Notes: generated from the letters alone by a model not told the origin. A stretch of DNA of 11,050 bases from CAYSBK01 sp964429265 (GCA_964429265.1 CAYSBK010000074.1:1-11050); one strand, 5' to 3'; positions 1 through 6,602 are shown, counted from the stretch's first letter. Program-made: numbers and translations.

Positions 1-874
1 AACTGATTATCATATCCGACTGGTCGATAAGCATAAAATCGCGGGCGTAAATCTGGCTGTTTATGTCGCGCTCAATGTGGCGGACCTGCTCCACCTCCAG
101 CCTCACCGTCCGACCGAGAGCCTCCACCTCGATATACTGCCGCCCCTGTGCCAGCGCCTCGGCTGCACAGCCGGGCAGGTACGACTCTTCCAGGTCGGCC
201 GGGTCAAAGCATACAAAATACCGCTTCATCTCCTCCCGAAAGGCGTCTATCTGGCTCCTGGTATCACCGTCATCACCCACGTGGGTCATCGGAAAACTAA
301 GGTACGCCTTCTTAACCCACGGCTCAAACACCAGCCTGTAAAAACTTTCCGCCGTCGACCGCTCCGAGCCGCGGGCCATGCAGTACAACGAAGCCTTGTC
401 ATTGACTCCCTTTGCCAGCATCTCCGTGCCGATGATCTCCTCCTCCCGCCAGACCAGCAGGTCCTTGAGACTGTGCTCAACGGCATGCTCGGCGCAGAGC
501 CGGCTGTGCAGCGCAACTATACCGTCTATAAGGCAGACGTACATATCCGCACCAAGCTGCCGCATCTGGTCGAAGTCCACCGCCGGAAACAATCCGTGCC
601 TCCACCGGAAGGTCGCGTGCGTATTGACAATCACGTTCTCTGCCTTTTCGCTTCGGGCGATGATGTCCTTGAATACGCTGCGGCGAAGCGAGTGAAGCCT
701 CTTGAGCGAAATGTCGAGAATCTTGCCGGCCGGTACATCCGGCGCCTCCGCGTACATCATATCACCGACGTTGCACAAGACCACTTCCTTGCCGTTCTTC
801 TGCGCCAGCGAACAGACTTCCTGCAGGTAGCTTTTCTTGTCGATCCCGACCATCCCGGTAACAACAACTATCAT
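1..874 (-). CDS. P-loop (archaeal adenylate kinase-like) protein with nucleoside 2-deoxyribosyltransferase-like C-terminus, partial
   Basis: Open frame from an ATG at 874 through 291 codons to the left edge, with no stop, so the C-terminus is missing. A Shine-Dalgarno-like GAGG lies 5 bases before the ATG, and the gene starts 41 bases after the prfA stop. The N-terminus, MIVVVTGMVGIDKKSY, is a degenerate Walker A: it keeps G7, G10 and K13 but has Asp12 for the usual Gly and Lys14 then Ser15. Residues 81-99 (VIVNTHATFR...LFPAVD) resemble the DTHA...PGLP stretch of archaeal AdkA-type adenylate kinases. From about residue 188 a second fold seems to begin: AYLSFPMT at 190-197, FVCFDP at 220-225 and RDFMLIDQSDMII at 278-290 match the strand-one and RD..LI..SD pattern of nucleoside 2-deoxyribosyltransferase-like Rossmannoid domains. 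A nucleotide-binding or nucleotide-modifying role is inferred; the substrate is unknown. The catalytic Glu region expected in such a domain would lie beyond the window. Confidence 0.72.
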   Translation of the reverse strand, partial: MIVVVTGMVGIDKKSYLQEVCSLAQKNGKEVVLCNVGDMMYAEAPDVPAGKILDISLKRLHSLRRSVFKDIIARSEKAENVIVNTHATFRWRHGLFPAVDFDQMRQLGADMYVCLIDGIVALHSRLCAEHAVEHSLKDLLVWREEEIIGTEMLAKGVNDKASLYCMARGSERSTAESFYRLVFEPWVKKAYLSFPMTHVGDDGDTRSQIDAFREEMKRYFVCFDPADLEESYLPGCAAEALAQGRQYIEVEALGRTVRLEVEQVRHIERDINSQIYARDFMLIDQSDMIIS

Positions 875-915
875 AAGTGCCTCGGTCCGTTACTGCCGCC
901 TACGCTTTCGACGGG

Positions 916-2010
916 TCAAAACTGAAGGTTTTGCAGCCTGAGCTGTCTGTCGTGTTCCTTCAAGGCCGTAATCAGCTCGTCCATATCACCCGCGATTATC
1001 CTGTCCAGGCTGTAAAGCGACACGTTTATCCTGTGGTCGGTGACGCGGTTCTGCGGAAAGTTGTACGTCCTGATTTTCTGCGATCTGTCGCCGGTGCCGA
1101 TCATTGACCTTCGCTTCGAGTCACGCTCGGCACGCTTCTTCGATTCGTAAAACTCGTACACCCTGCTGCGAAGTACCCGCCAAGCCTTGGCGCGGTTCTT
1201 GTGCTGGCTCTGCTCGTCCTGCATGCTGACCGTTATACCGGTCGGCTTGTGCTCGAGCTTGACGGCGCTGCTTACCTTGTTGACGTTCTGGCCGCCCGGG
1301 CCACTTGCCCGGCTGACGTGCTCTATCACGTCGTCGGGATTTATCTGAACGTCTATCTCCTGCGGCTCAGGCAGCACCGCAACCGTCGCCGCCGACGTGT
1401 GAATCCTACCCTGTGACTCGGTCTGCGGCACCCGCTGAACCCGGTGTCCCCCGCCCTCGTATCCAAGCTCCGACCAGACGCCCGGGCCTTTCACGTTGAA
1501 TATCACCTCCCGAAGCCCTCCCATCTCCGTCGGGCTGAAGTTGAGTTGCTCCACCTTCCAGCGACGACGCTCGGCATACTTTACGTACATATTGTACAAA
1601 TCGCGTGCAAAAAGCGCCGCCTCCTCGCCGCCGGTGCCCGCCCGTATCTCCATGATCACCGAGTCAACCGTCGCATCATCCGCCATAACGAGTTGGTTCT
1701 TGATCTGCTCCAGCAGTCCATCGGCCCCCTCCTGAAGCCGACGGACCTCTTCTTCCGCAAGCTGTTTCAGTTCCGCCTCCACGCTGTCATCCGCCAGAAC
1801 GGTCTGCGCATCCTCAATACCGGCGACAAAGTTCTTGTACCGGCGATATTTTGCGACAATGTCCTTGAGCTTCGCCTGCTCTTTGGATAGCGCCACCAGC
1901 CGCGCAGAGTCCGTGCTGACGGCCGGGTCGGCTATCTGCCGCTCGATCTCGGTGAAACGGCTGTCAAGCTGCTCAAGCTTGGCAAGAAAAGCGTCCTTCT
2001 GTTGTGGCAT
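916..2010 (-). CDS. prfA: Peptide chain release factor 1 (RF1)
   Basis: A 364-residue protein, the usual RF1 length. It recognises UAA and UAG in the ribosomal A site and triggers peptidyl-tRNA hydrolysis. An N-terminal helical region covers about residues 1-100. The codon-recognition tripeptide is PQT at 195-197, within HRVQRVPQTESQGRIHTSA; this is the RF1-type PxT motif, not the SPF of RF2. The catalytic GGQ is at 239-241 in ASGPGGQNVNK, followed by DEQSQHKNRAKA at 265-276, typical of class I release factors. The ATG at 2010 is preceded by AGGTG with 8 bases between. It is the second gene of an apparent rpmE-prfA unit, 89 bases after rpmE. The Gln of GGQ is normally methylated by PrmC, whose gene is often next to prfA, but the next gene here is the P-loop protein. 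The assignment is certain. Confidence 0.98.
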   Translation of the reverse strand: MPQQKDAFLAKLEQLDSRFTEIERQIADPAVSTDSARLVALSKEQAKLKDIVAKYRRYKNFVAGIEDAQTVLADDSVEAELKQLAEEEVRRLQEGADGLLEQIKNQLVMADDATVDSVIMEIRAGTGGEEAALFARDLYNMYVKYAERRRWKVEQLNFSPTEMGGLREVIFNVKGPGVWSELGYEGGGHRVQRVPQTESQGRIHTSAATVAVLPEPQEIDVQINPDDVIEHVSRASGPGGQNVNKVSSAVKLEHKPTGITVSMQDEQSQHKNRAKAWRVLRSRVYEFYESKKRAERDSKRRSMIGTGDRSQKIRTYNFPQNRVTDHRINVSLYSLDRIIAGDMDELITALKEHDRQLRLQNLQF

Positions 2011-2063
2011 CGGCTCCGCACCTGCATAAAAAAATAGCGGTTAGCATACGGTAAATACGCACC

Positions 2064-2083
2064 CCGGCCGCAACGGCAGCCGG
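2064..2083 (-). repeat. GC-rich hairpin in the rpmE-prfA spacer
   Basis: CCGGCCGC and GCAGCCGG flank a four-base AACG loop; on the minus-strand transcript all eight stem positions pair, one as G-U. The only run of seven Ts on that strand (2034-2028) lies about 30 bases further downstream, so it is not a standard intrinsic terminator. It could be an RNA processing or stability element between rpmE and prfA, or it may have no role. Confidence 0.4.
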
Positions 2084-2099
2084 AACCGGACGCTAAACG

Positions 2100-2336
2100 C
2101 TATTGTTCGCTCTGGTCCTTCGCGGACTGCTTGAAATAGTCCTTGCCGTATTTCTTCCGGAAACGTTCAATCCGGCCGGCCGTATCAATGTACTTTTGCT
2201 TGCCCGTGAAGAAGGGATGGCACGCCGAGCAAATCTCCGCGTGGATTTCAGACGCGGTGCTGCGCGTCTCGAAGGTATTACCACAGCCGCACCGGACCAC
2301 AACCCTGTCGTATTTTGGATGTATATCCTTTTTCAT
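2100..2336 (-). CDS. rpmE: 50S ribosomal protein bL31, zinc-binding (C+) form
   Basis: A 78-residue small protein of the large ribosomal subunit that contributes to a bridge between the subunits. The start, MKKDIHPKYDRVVVRCGCGN, is diagnostic for bL31. Four cysteines at 16, 18, 36 and 39 (CGCG and CSAC) form the zinc site of the C+ paralog, rather than the zinc-free form made under zinc starvation. The core ends with the characteristic HPFFTGKQKYIDTAGRIERF, and the tail after it is charged. The ATG at 2336 is preceded by GGGAG with 10 bases between and by a strong promoter 32 bases upstream. It is first in the unit with prfA, an order known from other bacteria. No Zur-like operator is evident at the promoter. 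Confidence 0.98.
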   Translation of the reverse strand: MKKDIHPKYDRVVVRCGCGNTFETRSTASEIHAEICSACHPFFTGKQKYIDTAGRIERFRKKYGKDYFKQSAKDQSEQ

Positions 2337-2367
2337 AAGCCGAACGCTCCCAAGAACTTATGGTGAG

Positions 2368-2396
2368 ATTATACCACGCGCGCCTCAAATTGCAAA
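2368..2396 (-). promoter_or_regulatory. Sigma70-type promoter for rpmE-prfA
   Basis: On the minus strand TTTGCA (2396-2391), a 17-base spacer and a perfect TATAAT (2373-2368) are present; shifting by one gives TTGCAA with a 16-base spacer. The predicted transcription start near 2361 gives a leader of about 25 bases before the rpmE ATG. It lies in the 117-base gap after the FlgT/CsgG-like gene. Translation genes therefore need not depend on read-through from the lipoprotein genes. Confidence 0.75.
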
Positions 2397-2453
2397 CTTT
2401 TTTCGAGACCGGATTAGCACGTGTCCGGCAGAGCCGGTCGGAGCCCTGGGGGC

Positions 2454-3848
2454 CTATTTATCGAAGGGCAGTTTTACCCCGCCGCTCTTGGTTCGCTTGA
2501 TGTCCGGTCTTGCGCCCCTGTTGTACTGTCTTTTTACGGGCCGGGGTCGGCAGACAAGCCGTTCTGAGATGCCGGACACGCCGCCGTCAATCACTTTCGC
2601 GAAGGCGATGGTATGCCCTACCCGTTGAATCTCCACGGTGCCGACTCTATTCTCGATTCTGCCGAGAGATTCTCCGGTGTCGGGGTCTCGCACCTGCCTG
2701 CCCTCGGCGAAAACGTCGAGCAACATGCCCTCGGAGATTCGACTGCCTCCGAGATTCAGCACGACCGTACCGTCTGGCTGAATGGCAACAATCCTGGTCG
2801 GGTAAACACGGTCAATGATCTCCTCAACCACCTCGTTCGCCACCACAGTCAAAAAGGCATCCCGAACCTGTGCAGGGTCCCATTCGGCCGGGTCCCATTC
2901 GTCGGCAAGGTCCCTGACCTGTTCATCCTCAAGGTACTTCTGCGCGATAGAGGCAAAGACAACCTGCTTTGTGGAGCTGTCAACGAGCCGGTAGTCGAAG
3001 ACAAACCTCGCCTTGAATTCCTGGCTCGTGTAGCGGGCAGCCCGCAGGTACCTTTCTATTTTCTCGATTCTTGCCCGTGTGATTGTGCCGATCAGAAGGT
3101 AATGCGCACCGAGGGTCTCGGCGATTCTCGCCCGTTCCCGCAGGGGCGCGTCCTGCGAGAAAACCACCCGTTTTTCACGGTCGAAGTCGGTTACACTCTC
3201 CCTGTCCAGCACGGCGAATTTGTTGGTCTGTGTCAATCCCACCGCCAGCAGATGAGAGAACAATTTCGACAGGGTCTCTCCTGAAACCGTCAGGCCGAGA
3301 AAGCTGTAGCTCCGGTTCATCGTTTTGGCGGGCATCAGTGCGATCTTGATTCGTCCAGTCCGGCCGCGGGCCCCGTAGTCGAATACGGAGACCTTCAATT
3401 TGACCTGGTAGCTGCCGTCCTGGAGCTGCTTTTCTTCGAGAACGTCATAACCTTTTACCAGGCCCTCAATTTCAGTTGTATAGGCGGTTCCTCTGGTAGT
3501 GACCCCGACCGAGTCGAATTGCAGCCTGCTGCCGCCCGGCTGCTGCGTTTCGATGCCTGCACCAGCACCACGAAAGGCAAATTCATAACTGCCCGAATCG
3601 ACCTTTACACCCCTGACGCGGCTGACCGCGTCGCAGAGCGCGTTCTTGACGGCCTGGCCCCGGTCGGATCCCCGCCCGACAACTTCCACAATGATGACGC
3701 GCCGCGTGTCGCCCCGCAGGATACCGTCTGCTGGTGCCTTAGGGGTATTTGCAGCCGCAGCTTTTTTCTGCTCGGCCGGCGCTTTTTCGGCACACGCCAG
3801 CATATTTATCAGCACACAAACCACAATCATTGGACGCAAGGCCTTCAC
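2454..3848 (-). CDS. Lipoprotein with FlgT-like domain order and a CsgG-like middle domain
   Basis: A 464-residue protein starting at a GTG, supported by AAAGGG seven bases upstream. A short basic n-region and hydrophobic stretch end at MLAC (Cys19), a slightly off-consensus lipobox, and an Ala/Lys-rich linker runs to about residue 45. Residues 48-157 (RRVIIVEVVGRGSDRGQAVK, later DGSYQVKLKV) resemble the FlgT N-terminal or LPP20-type domain. Residues 165-348 look like a CsgG/TolB-N type domain: NKFAVLDRESV at 209-219 and AETLGAHYLLIGTITRARIE at 243-262. Residues 350-432 (VVLNLGGSRISEGMLLDVF, DPDTGESLG) match the FlgT C-terminal beta-barrel. FlgT organises the flagellar H ring in Vibrio and CsgG forms the curli secretion pore; neither function is shown here, and no flagellar or curli gene is in the window. 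It is last of four lipoprotein genes, 49 bases after the LpoB-like gene, so an outer-membrane or periplasmic structural role is inferred. Confidence 0.8.
   Translation of the reverse strand: MKALRPMIVVCVLINMLACAEKAPAEQKKAAAANTPKAPADGILRGDTRRVIIVEVVGRGSDRGQAVKNALCDAVSRVRGVKVDSGSYEFAFRGAGAGIETQQPGGSRLQFDSVGVTTRGTAYTTEIEGLVKGYDVLEEKQLQDGSYQVKLKVSVFDYGARGRTGRIKIALMPAKTMNRSYSFLGLTVSGETLSKLFSHLLAVGLTQTNKFAVLDRESVTDFDREKRVVFSQDAPLRERARIAETLGAHYLLIGTITRARIEKIERYLRAARYTSQEFKARFVFDYRLVDSSTKQVVFASIAQKYLEDEQVRDLADEWDPAEWDPAQVRDAFLTVVANEVVEEIIDRVYPTRIVAIQPDGTVVLNLGGSRISEGMLLDVFAEGRQVRDPDTGESLGRIENRVGTVEIQRVGHTIAFAKVIDGGVSGISERLVCRPRPVKRQYNRGARPDIKRTKSGGVKLPFDK
2875..2904 (-). repeat. 15-base in-frame tandem duplication encoding EWDPA twice
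   Basis: Two adjacent 15-base units (2875-2889 and 2890-2904) share their first 12 bases, gggtcccattcg. They encode EWDPAEWDPA at residues 317-326 of the FlgT/CsgG-like lipoprotein, in a charged loop before the C-terminal barrel. This looks like a recent replication-slippage duplication that kept the frame. Confidence 0.75.
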
Positions 3849-3855
3849 CGCTCGG

Positions 3856-3861
3856 CCCTTT
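3856..3861 (-). promoter_or_regulatory. Ribosome binding site deciding the GTG start at 3848
   Basis: AAAGGG on the minus strand, seven bases before GTG. The next in-frame ATG (codon 7) lacks a comparable site and would remove the basic n-region of the signal peptide, so GTG is preferred. Confidence 0.6.
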
Positions 3862-3897
3862 CAAATTCAAAACAGGAACTCAACTATTGGACACTAT

Positions 3898-4497
3898 TCA
3901 CCAGGCAACCGACTTGCTGGAGCCTCTCTTGCCCACCAGCACCTCGTCCTGCCAGTATCTCAAGCCGCTTTTTATGTCGGAAAGCTTCAACTGGAAGTAA
4001 TACTCCACCTGCTGGGTGTTCCTGTCGTAGCGGATGTTCCGCTGGAATATCTTGCCGCTGAGGCTCAGTTCCGGAGCGATCAACGTGTGCCGGGCCGCTA
4101 CCGTATCCTGGTCGAACTCTTCGGAGTCTCTGAGCTTGCGTGCTTCATGAACAAGCTCGTCCGTGCCCGAACCTACCGCCGATGTCATCACCGCCTGGCC
4201 GCTGTTGAGGATCTCGGTTTCAATCTTCACCATCAACTGGTCCGTGTCGATCCGCTGCATCGTGTCATTGAGGATACGCCCCGTGGCAACCACGTACCTG
4301 CCGCCGTCGGGCTTCTTCAGCGCCCCCGACGACAGCAGCGACTGAACCAGCCTGCTGGCCGCCGTGTCGAAATCCCTGTAGTCCAGCGCCATTACGGGCT
4401 TGCCCTCGTCGTGCGCCGTATCGATCATTACCGTCGGCTGCTCGCAGCCTGCAACCAGCACCATCACACCAGCAATTGCCAATATCGTCGCTTTCAT
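3898..4497 (-). CDS. lpoB: LpoB-family lipoprotein (penicillin-binding protein activator family)
   Basis: A 199-residue lipoprotein. Its signal peptide ends in a good lipobox, VAGC (Cys18). The domain from about residue 35 (ALDYRDFDTAASRLVQSLL, then VVATGRILNDTMQRIDTDQL, then KIETEILNSGQAVM) follows the LpoB/YcfM family pattern, and the C-terminal YFQLKLSDIKSGLRYWQDE matches its last strands. In E. coli, LpoB is an outer-membrane lipoprotein that crosses the periplasm to stimulate the transpeptidase and glycosyltransferase of PBP1b. Only about 17 residues separate Cys18 from the globular domain here, far shorter than the roughly 55-residue Pro-rich arm of E. coli LpoB, so that mode of action is doubtful. 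I chose the ATG at 4497 because GGAG lies six bases before it; an in-frame ATG at 4509 would add only MELA. It follows a YcfL-family gene as in E. coli. Family membership is good; the partner is unknown. Confidence 0.85.
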   Translation of the reverse strand: MKATILAIAGVMVLVAGCEQPTVMIDTAHDEGKPVMALDYRDFDTAASRLVQSLLSSGALKKPDGGRYVVATGRILNDTMQRIDTDQLMVKIETEILNSGQAVMTSAVGSGTDELVHEARKLRDSEEFDQDTVAARHTLIAPELSLSGKIFQRNIRYDRNTQQVEYYFQLKLSDIKSGLRYWQDEVLVGKRGSSKSVAW

Positions 4498-4503
4498 TGC
4501 CAA

Positions 4504-4507
4504 CTCC
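4504..4507 (-). promoter_or_regulatory. Ribosome binding site selecting the LpoB-like start at 4497
   Basis: GGAG on the minus strand with a six-base spacer to the ATG at 4497. It lies inside the codons of the longer alternative starting at 4509. That alternative has only AGGTAGG about 12 bases away, so the shorter start is favoured. Confidence 0.6.
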
Positions 4508-4569
4508 ATTCGCTATTCGCTACCTACCTTTTGGCCGGGAACAATGAACCGGTAACTATTAACTTCCCC

Positions 4570-4998
4570 TTACCGTTTTCTCGTATCCATCCTGAAATCA
4601 ACCGCCTCTGGTCGCGGCGCCACGGCCTTGATGCTGAACGGCGAATTGCCCATCGCCGAGCAATCCAGCCACACGCTGGTTTTCGTGTCTATCACAAAGC
4701 CGTCCGCGTCGAGCCACTCCACCCTGTACTGGAATCTCTTGGTCCTGTACGACTGGTTAAACCCGTTCACCTGCAACTCCAGCAGCCCGGCATCATTTCT
4801 CCTGGTCACGGCGTTTGTTATCGCCAGACCTTCGCCTATCAAGTCACTAAAGGCATGGGCGACGGGCCTCGTAACAATGTTGCTGCCCAGCGAGTCGCTG
4901 CGCACCTCTTCGCGCAGGTGAACTCGCGGGTCCGTCGGCTGAGAACAACCCGTCCCAATTATCATCAAAACTACGGAGCCCAGCATTAGAGTTCTCAT
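4570..4998 (-). CDS. ycfL: YcfL-family (DUF1425) lipoprotein
   Basis: A 142-residue predicted lipoprotein. The signal peptide ends at GTGC (Cys18), with Gly instead of the usual Leu at -3. The mature part is one small beta-rich domain: FQYRVEWLDADGFVIDTKTS at about residues 88-107 is the YcfL signature (YR..W.D..G), followed by SIKAVAPRPEAVDFRM near the end, the usual last-strand pattern. E. coli YcfL is about 125 residues, of unknown function, and encoded immediately before lpoB; the same order is seen here. GGAG seven bases before the ATG supports the start. It lies 30 bases after the COG3014-like gene and 72 bases before the LpoB-like gene, so co-transcription is likely. No biochemical role can be assigned; an immunoglobulin-like or scaffolding role in the envelope is only inference. 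Confidence 0.83.
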   Translation of the reverse strand: MRTLMLGSVVLMIIGTGCSQPTDPRVHLREEVRSDSLGSNIVTRPVAHAFSDLIGEGLAITNAVTRRNDAGLLELQVNGFNQSYRTKRFQYRVEWLDADGFVIDTKTSVWLDCSAMGNSPFSIKAVAPRPEAVDFRMDTRKR

Positions 4999-5028
4999 TG
5001 CCTTTCTCCAACCACATTCCGGATTCTG

Positions 5029-6432
5029 TCAATACGTAATGACCTGCCACGTAGGTTTGCCTTGCGCAAACGGTATTCTAACATAGACCAGAGCATTGTC
5101 GCAAGGGGGAATCTTGACCGAAAAACACGGGCTGCTCGGCGGTTCTATGGTCACGGTTCTGTCGGGTGGTATGGGGAGCCTGGCTACCTGGAAGTTCTTC
5201 GGCAGCGTACTCCATATCCGCAAGTCCGCCTTGGTAGTGGCATAGCTATAGACCGCAACCAGAACCGACGCTACCTCCGCCCCGGCACTGTCGTTTTCCG
5301 CAAGGACATACTGGGCCGCGGCCTTGGCCGCCGCAGAGACAATCGCCCTGGTCAAAATGCCCTCGAAGTCCTTGTTGAATTCAGTCTGCGCCACGCGGTC
5401 CATATCCGCAACAAGCTGGGTTCGGTGATTGCCATCGGTTGTTCTGACGCAAAGGTAGGGATAGGCCTGTTCCCTCAAAACAAGGCGGGGCAGGGCGATC
5501 CCAATATATTTGACCTTGTTGGTTGCAAGAAACAAGGGCACGTCGACTCGGAACTCCTCTTTGATCGGCCCGAGTCCGTTTTCGAAAATTACCCACACCT
5601 GCTTTTCAAACCTCGCCCGGCCGTCCAGCACCCGCTCGACCAACTCCAGGTCTTCGCCTATGTACGCGTTGTCGCTCACCATCCCGTACGATTCTTTCAG
5701 CAGGTCCACTGCTTTGCTGTAGTCGCCGACCAGCGCGAAAAACAGACCCGCCACGTATGTCGCAAAGGGATTAACAAAATCCGGATACGCCTCGAATTCG
5801 TACAACCCCGGATATTTCTCCTCGATCAGCCGCCTGAGCTGCGGGTTCTCAACGCTCTTCTTGAGATCCATCTGCCGCTTCTTCTGCTCTTGTTCGAGCT
5901 GCTTTTTTACCTTGCGCAGCTCCGCCGCAAACTTCTCTCTCGCCCGTCTCTGCCGGTCGAGCGCACGGTTGAACTCCACCCGCGCAAGGTCGTTCTTTCC
6001 CAGTTGCATAAAGTCCAGGGCCTTGTATGTGTTGACCATAATCCCGTCGTATTCGCTGCCCGTATAAGGAATGACATTGTCGTTCACGACGGTCGCAGCC
6101 GCCGAATCAACCACTGCGTTCTCGAAGTCAAAGTAGTTGAGCATTTGCTCCGCTTTGTCGAAGTATTCGACACTCCGCGCATAATCCTGCCGCAGTCTCT
6201 CGATGCATCCAAGCTGCAGTGCCCACAAAAGGTCGTTTCTTGCGGGTCTGTCGCCCCGACCAAGCTTTGACCGGGCAAATGCCGCCGATCTCTCGAACCG
6301 CCCCCCCTGCAAACAGTCCGTCCTGAAGATCCCGTCGAACCTCTCGAGGTCCGATGCCACACCGCCGCAACCCCCAAGCAGCATCGCCGCGATGAACAGC
6401 CAGATGCCTACCCGGCAAAGCCTTCGCCCCAT
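5029..6432 (-). CDS. COG3014-type TPR lipoprotein
   Basis: A 467-residue lipoprotein. It has a basic n-region (MGRRLCR), a hydrophobic core and the lipobox LGGC (Cys22). Residues 50-160 are helical and TPR-like: RNDLLWALQLGCIERLRQDY, RSVEYFDKAEQML, and YDGIMVNTYKALDFMQLGKN with LARVEFNRALDRQ. A charged Lys/Gln/Arg-rich coiled coil covers about 158-205, followed by another helical repeat (TYVAGLFFALVGDYSKAVDL). The C-terminal half is beta-rich with an Ala-rich helix (ILTRAIVSAAAKAAAQYVLA). This order and the Y-D-x-I-M-V-N-x-Y-K-A-L motif match the uncharacterised COG3014 family as I recall it; no search was run. The ATG at 6432 has GAGG eight bases upstream. It is first in the run of four lipoprotein genes and is preceded by a candidate promoter, so it probably heads that operon. 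The function is unknown. Confidence 0.8.
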   Translation of the reverse strand: MGRRLCRVGIWLFIAAMLLGGCGGVASDLERFDGIFRTDCLQGGRFERSAAFARSKLGRGDRPARNDLLWALQLGCIERLRQDYARSVEYFDKAEQMLNYFDFENAVVDSAAATVVNDNVIPYTGSEYDGIMVNTYKALDFMQLGKNDLARVEFNRALDRQRRAREKFAAELRKVKKQLEQEQKKRQMDLKKSVENPQLRRLIEEKYPGLYEFEAYPDFVNPFATYVAGLFFALVGDYSKAVDLLKESYGMVSDNAYIGEDLELVERVLDGRARFEKQVWVIFENGLGPIKEEFRVDVPLFLATNKVKYIGIALPRLVLREQAYPYLCVRTTDGNHRTQLVADMDRVAQTEFNKDFEGILTRAIVSAAAKAAAQYVLAENDSAGAEVASVLVAVYSYATTKADLRIWSTLPKNFQVARLPIPPDRTVTIEPPSSPCFSVKIPPCDNALVYVRIPFAQGKPTWQVITY

Positions 6433-6480
6433 ACACGTCGCCTCGTTGTTTTTATATGTCCCCGTGGCGGATGAATCCTC

Positions 6481-6496
6481 TGATTGTCTGTAATCA
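6481..6496. repeat. Short inverted repeat in the divergent intergenic region
   Basis: TGATT and AATCA are perfect inverted arms around a six-base spacer. It spans the predicted start site of the minus-strand promoter candidate (6526-6498). The position suits a repressor operator, but arms of five bases can arise by chance. Confidence 0.3.
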
Positions 6497-6497
6497 A

Positions 6498-6526
6498 AGG
6501 TTAGGGCTGCGATTCCACGTCGTCAA
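6498..6526 (-). promoter_or_regulatory. Candidate promoter for the lipoprotein operon
   Basis: On the minus strand TTGACG (6526-6521) is a near-consensus -35 box, followed by a 17-base spacer and TAACCT (6503-6498), a weak -10 box. The predicted start near 6491 gives a leader of about 59 bases before the ATG at 6432. The -35 box and spacing are good, but the -10 box matches at only three of six positions; an activator or another sigma factor is possible. Confidence 0.4.
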
Positions 6527-6602
6527 GCCCTATATCCCGCCGCCGGTTCGCGCTGTCGAAAATGCACGGCTGCGGCCCTTTCATCCCGCCGCTTGCCCCG
6601 GT

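Noticed and set aside
77..925. Long plus-strand open frame of 282 codons over the left-edge gene
   Set aside because: Its translation is rich in Arg, His, Leu and Pro with no recognisable domain. The minus-strand frame over the same bases gives a P-loop protein with clear motifs and a ribosome binding site.
2405..2453. Possible terminator after the FlgT/CsgG-like gene
   Set aside because: Small stems are present (for example CCGGC-AGA-GCCGG at 2425-2437), but on the minus strand the following homopolymer is A, not T. No intrinsic terminator can be supported; read-through or Rho-dependent ending remains open.
4509..4522. Two adjacent TTCGCTA units upstream of the LpoB-like gene
   Set aside because: Only two copies of seven bases, with no further repeat in the window. 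Too little to call a regulatory repeat.
3646..4989. Plus-strand open frame of 447 codons
   Set aside because: It runs antisense across three minus-strand lipoprotein genes that each have signal peptides and family motifs, and its own product matches nothing I recognise. Long antisense frames are expected at this GC content.
5062..6270. Plus-strand open frame of 402 codons
   Set aside because: It is antisense to the COG3014-like lipoprotein and has low-complexity basic and hydrophobic content without a domain. It is a shadow frame.
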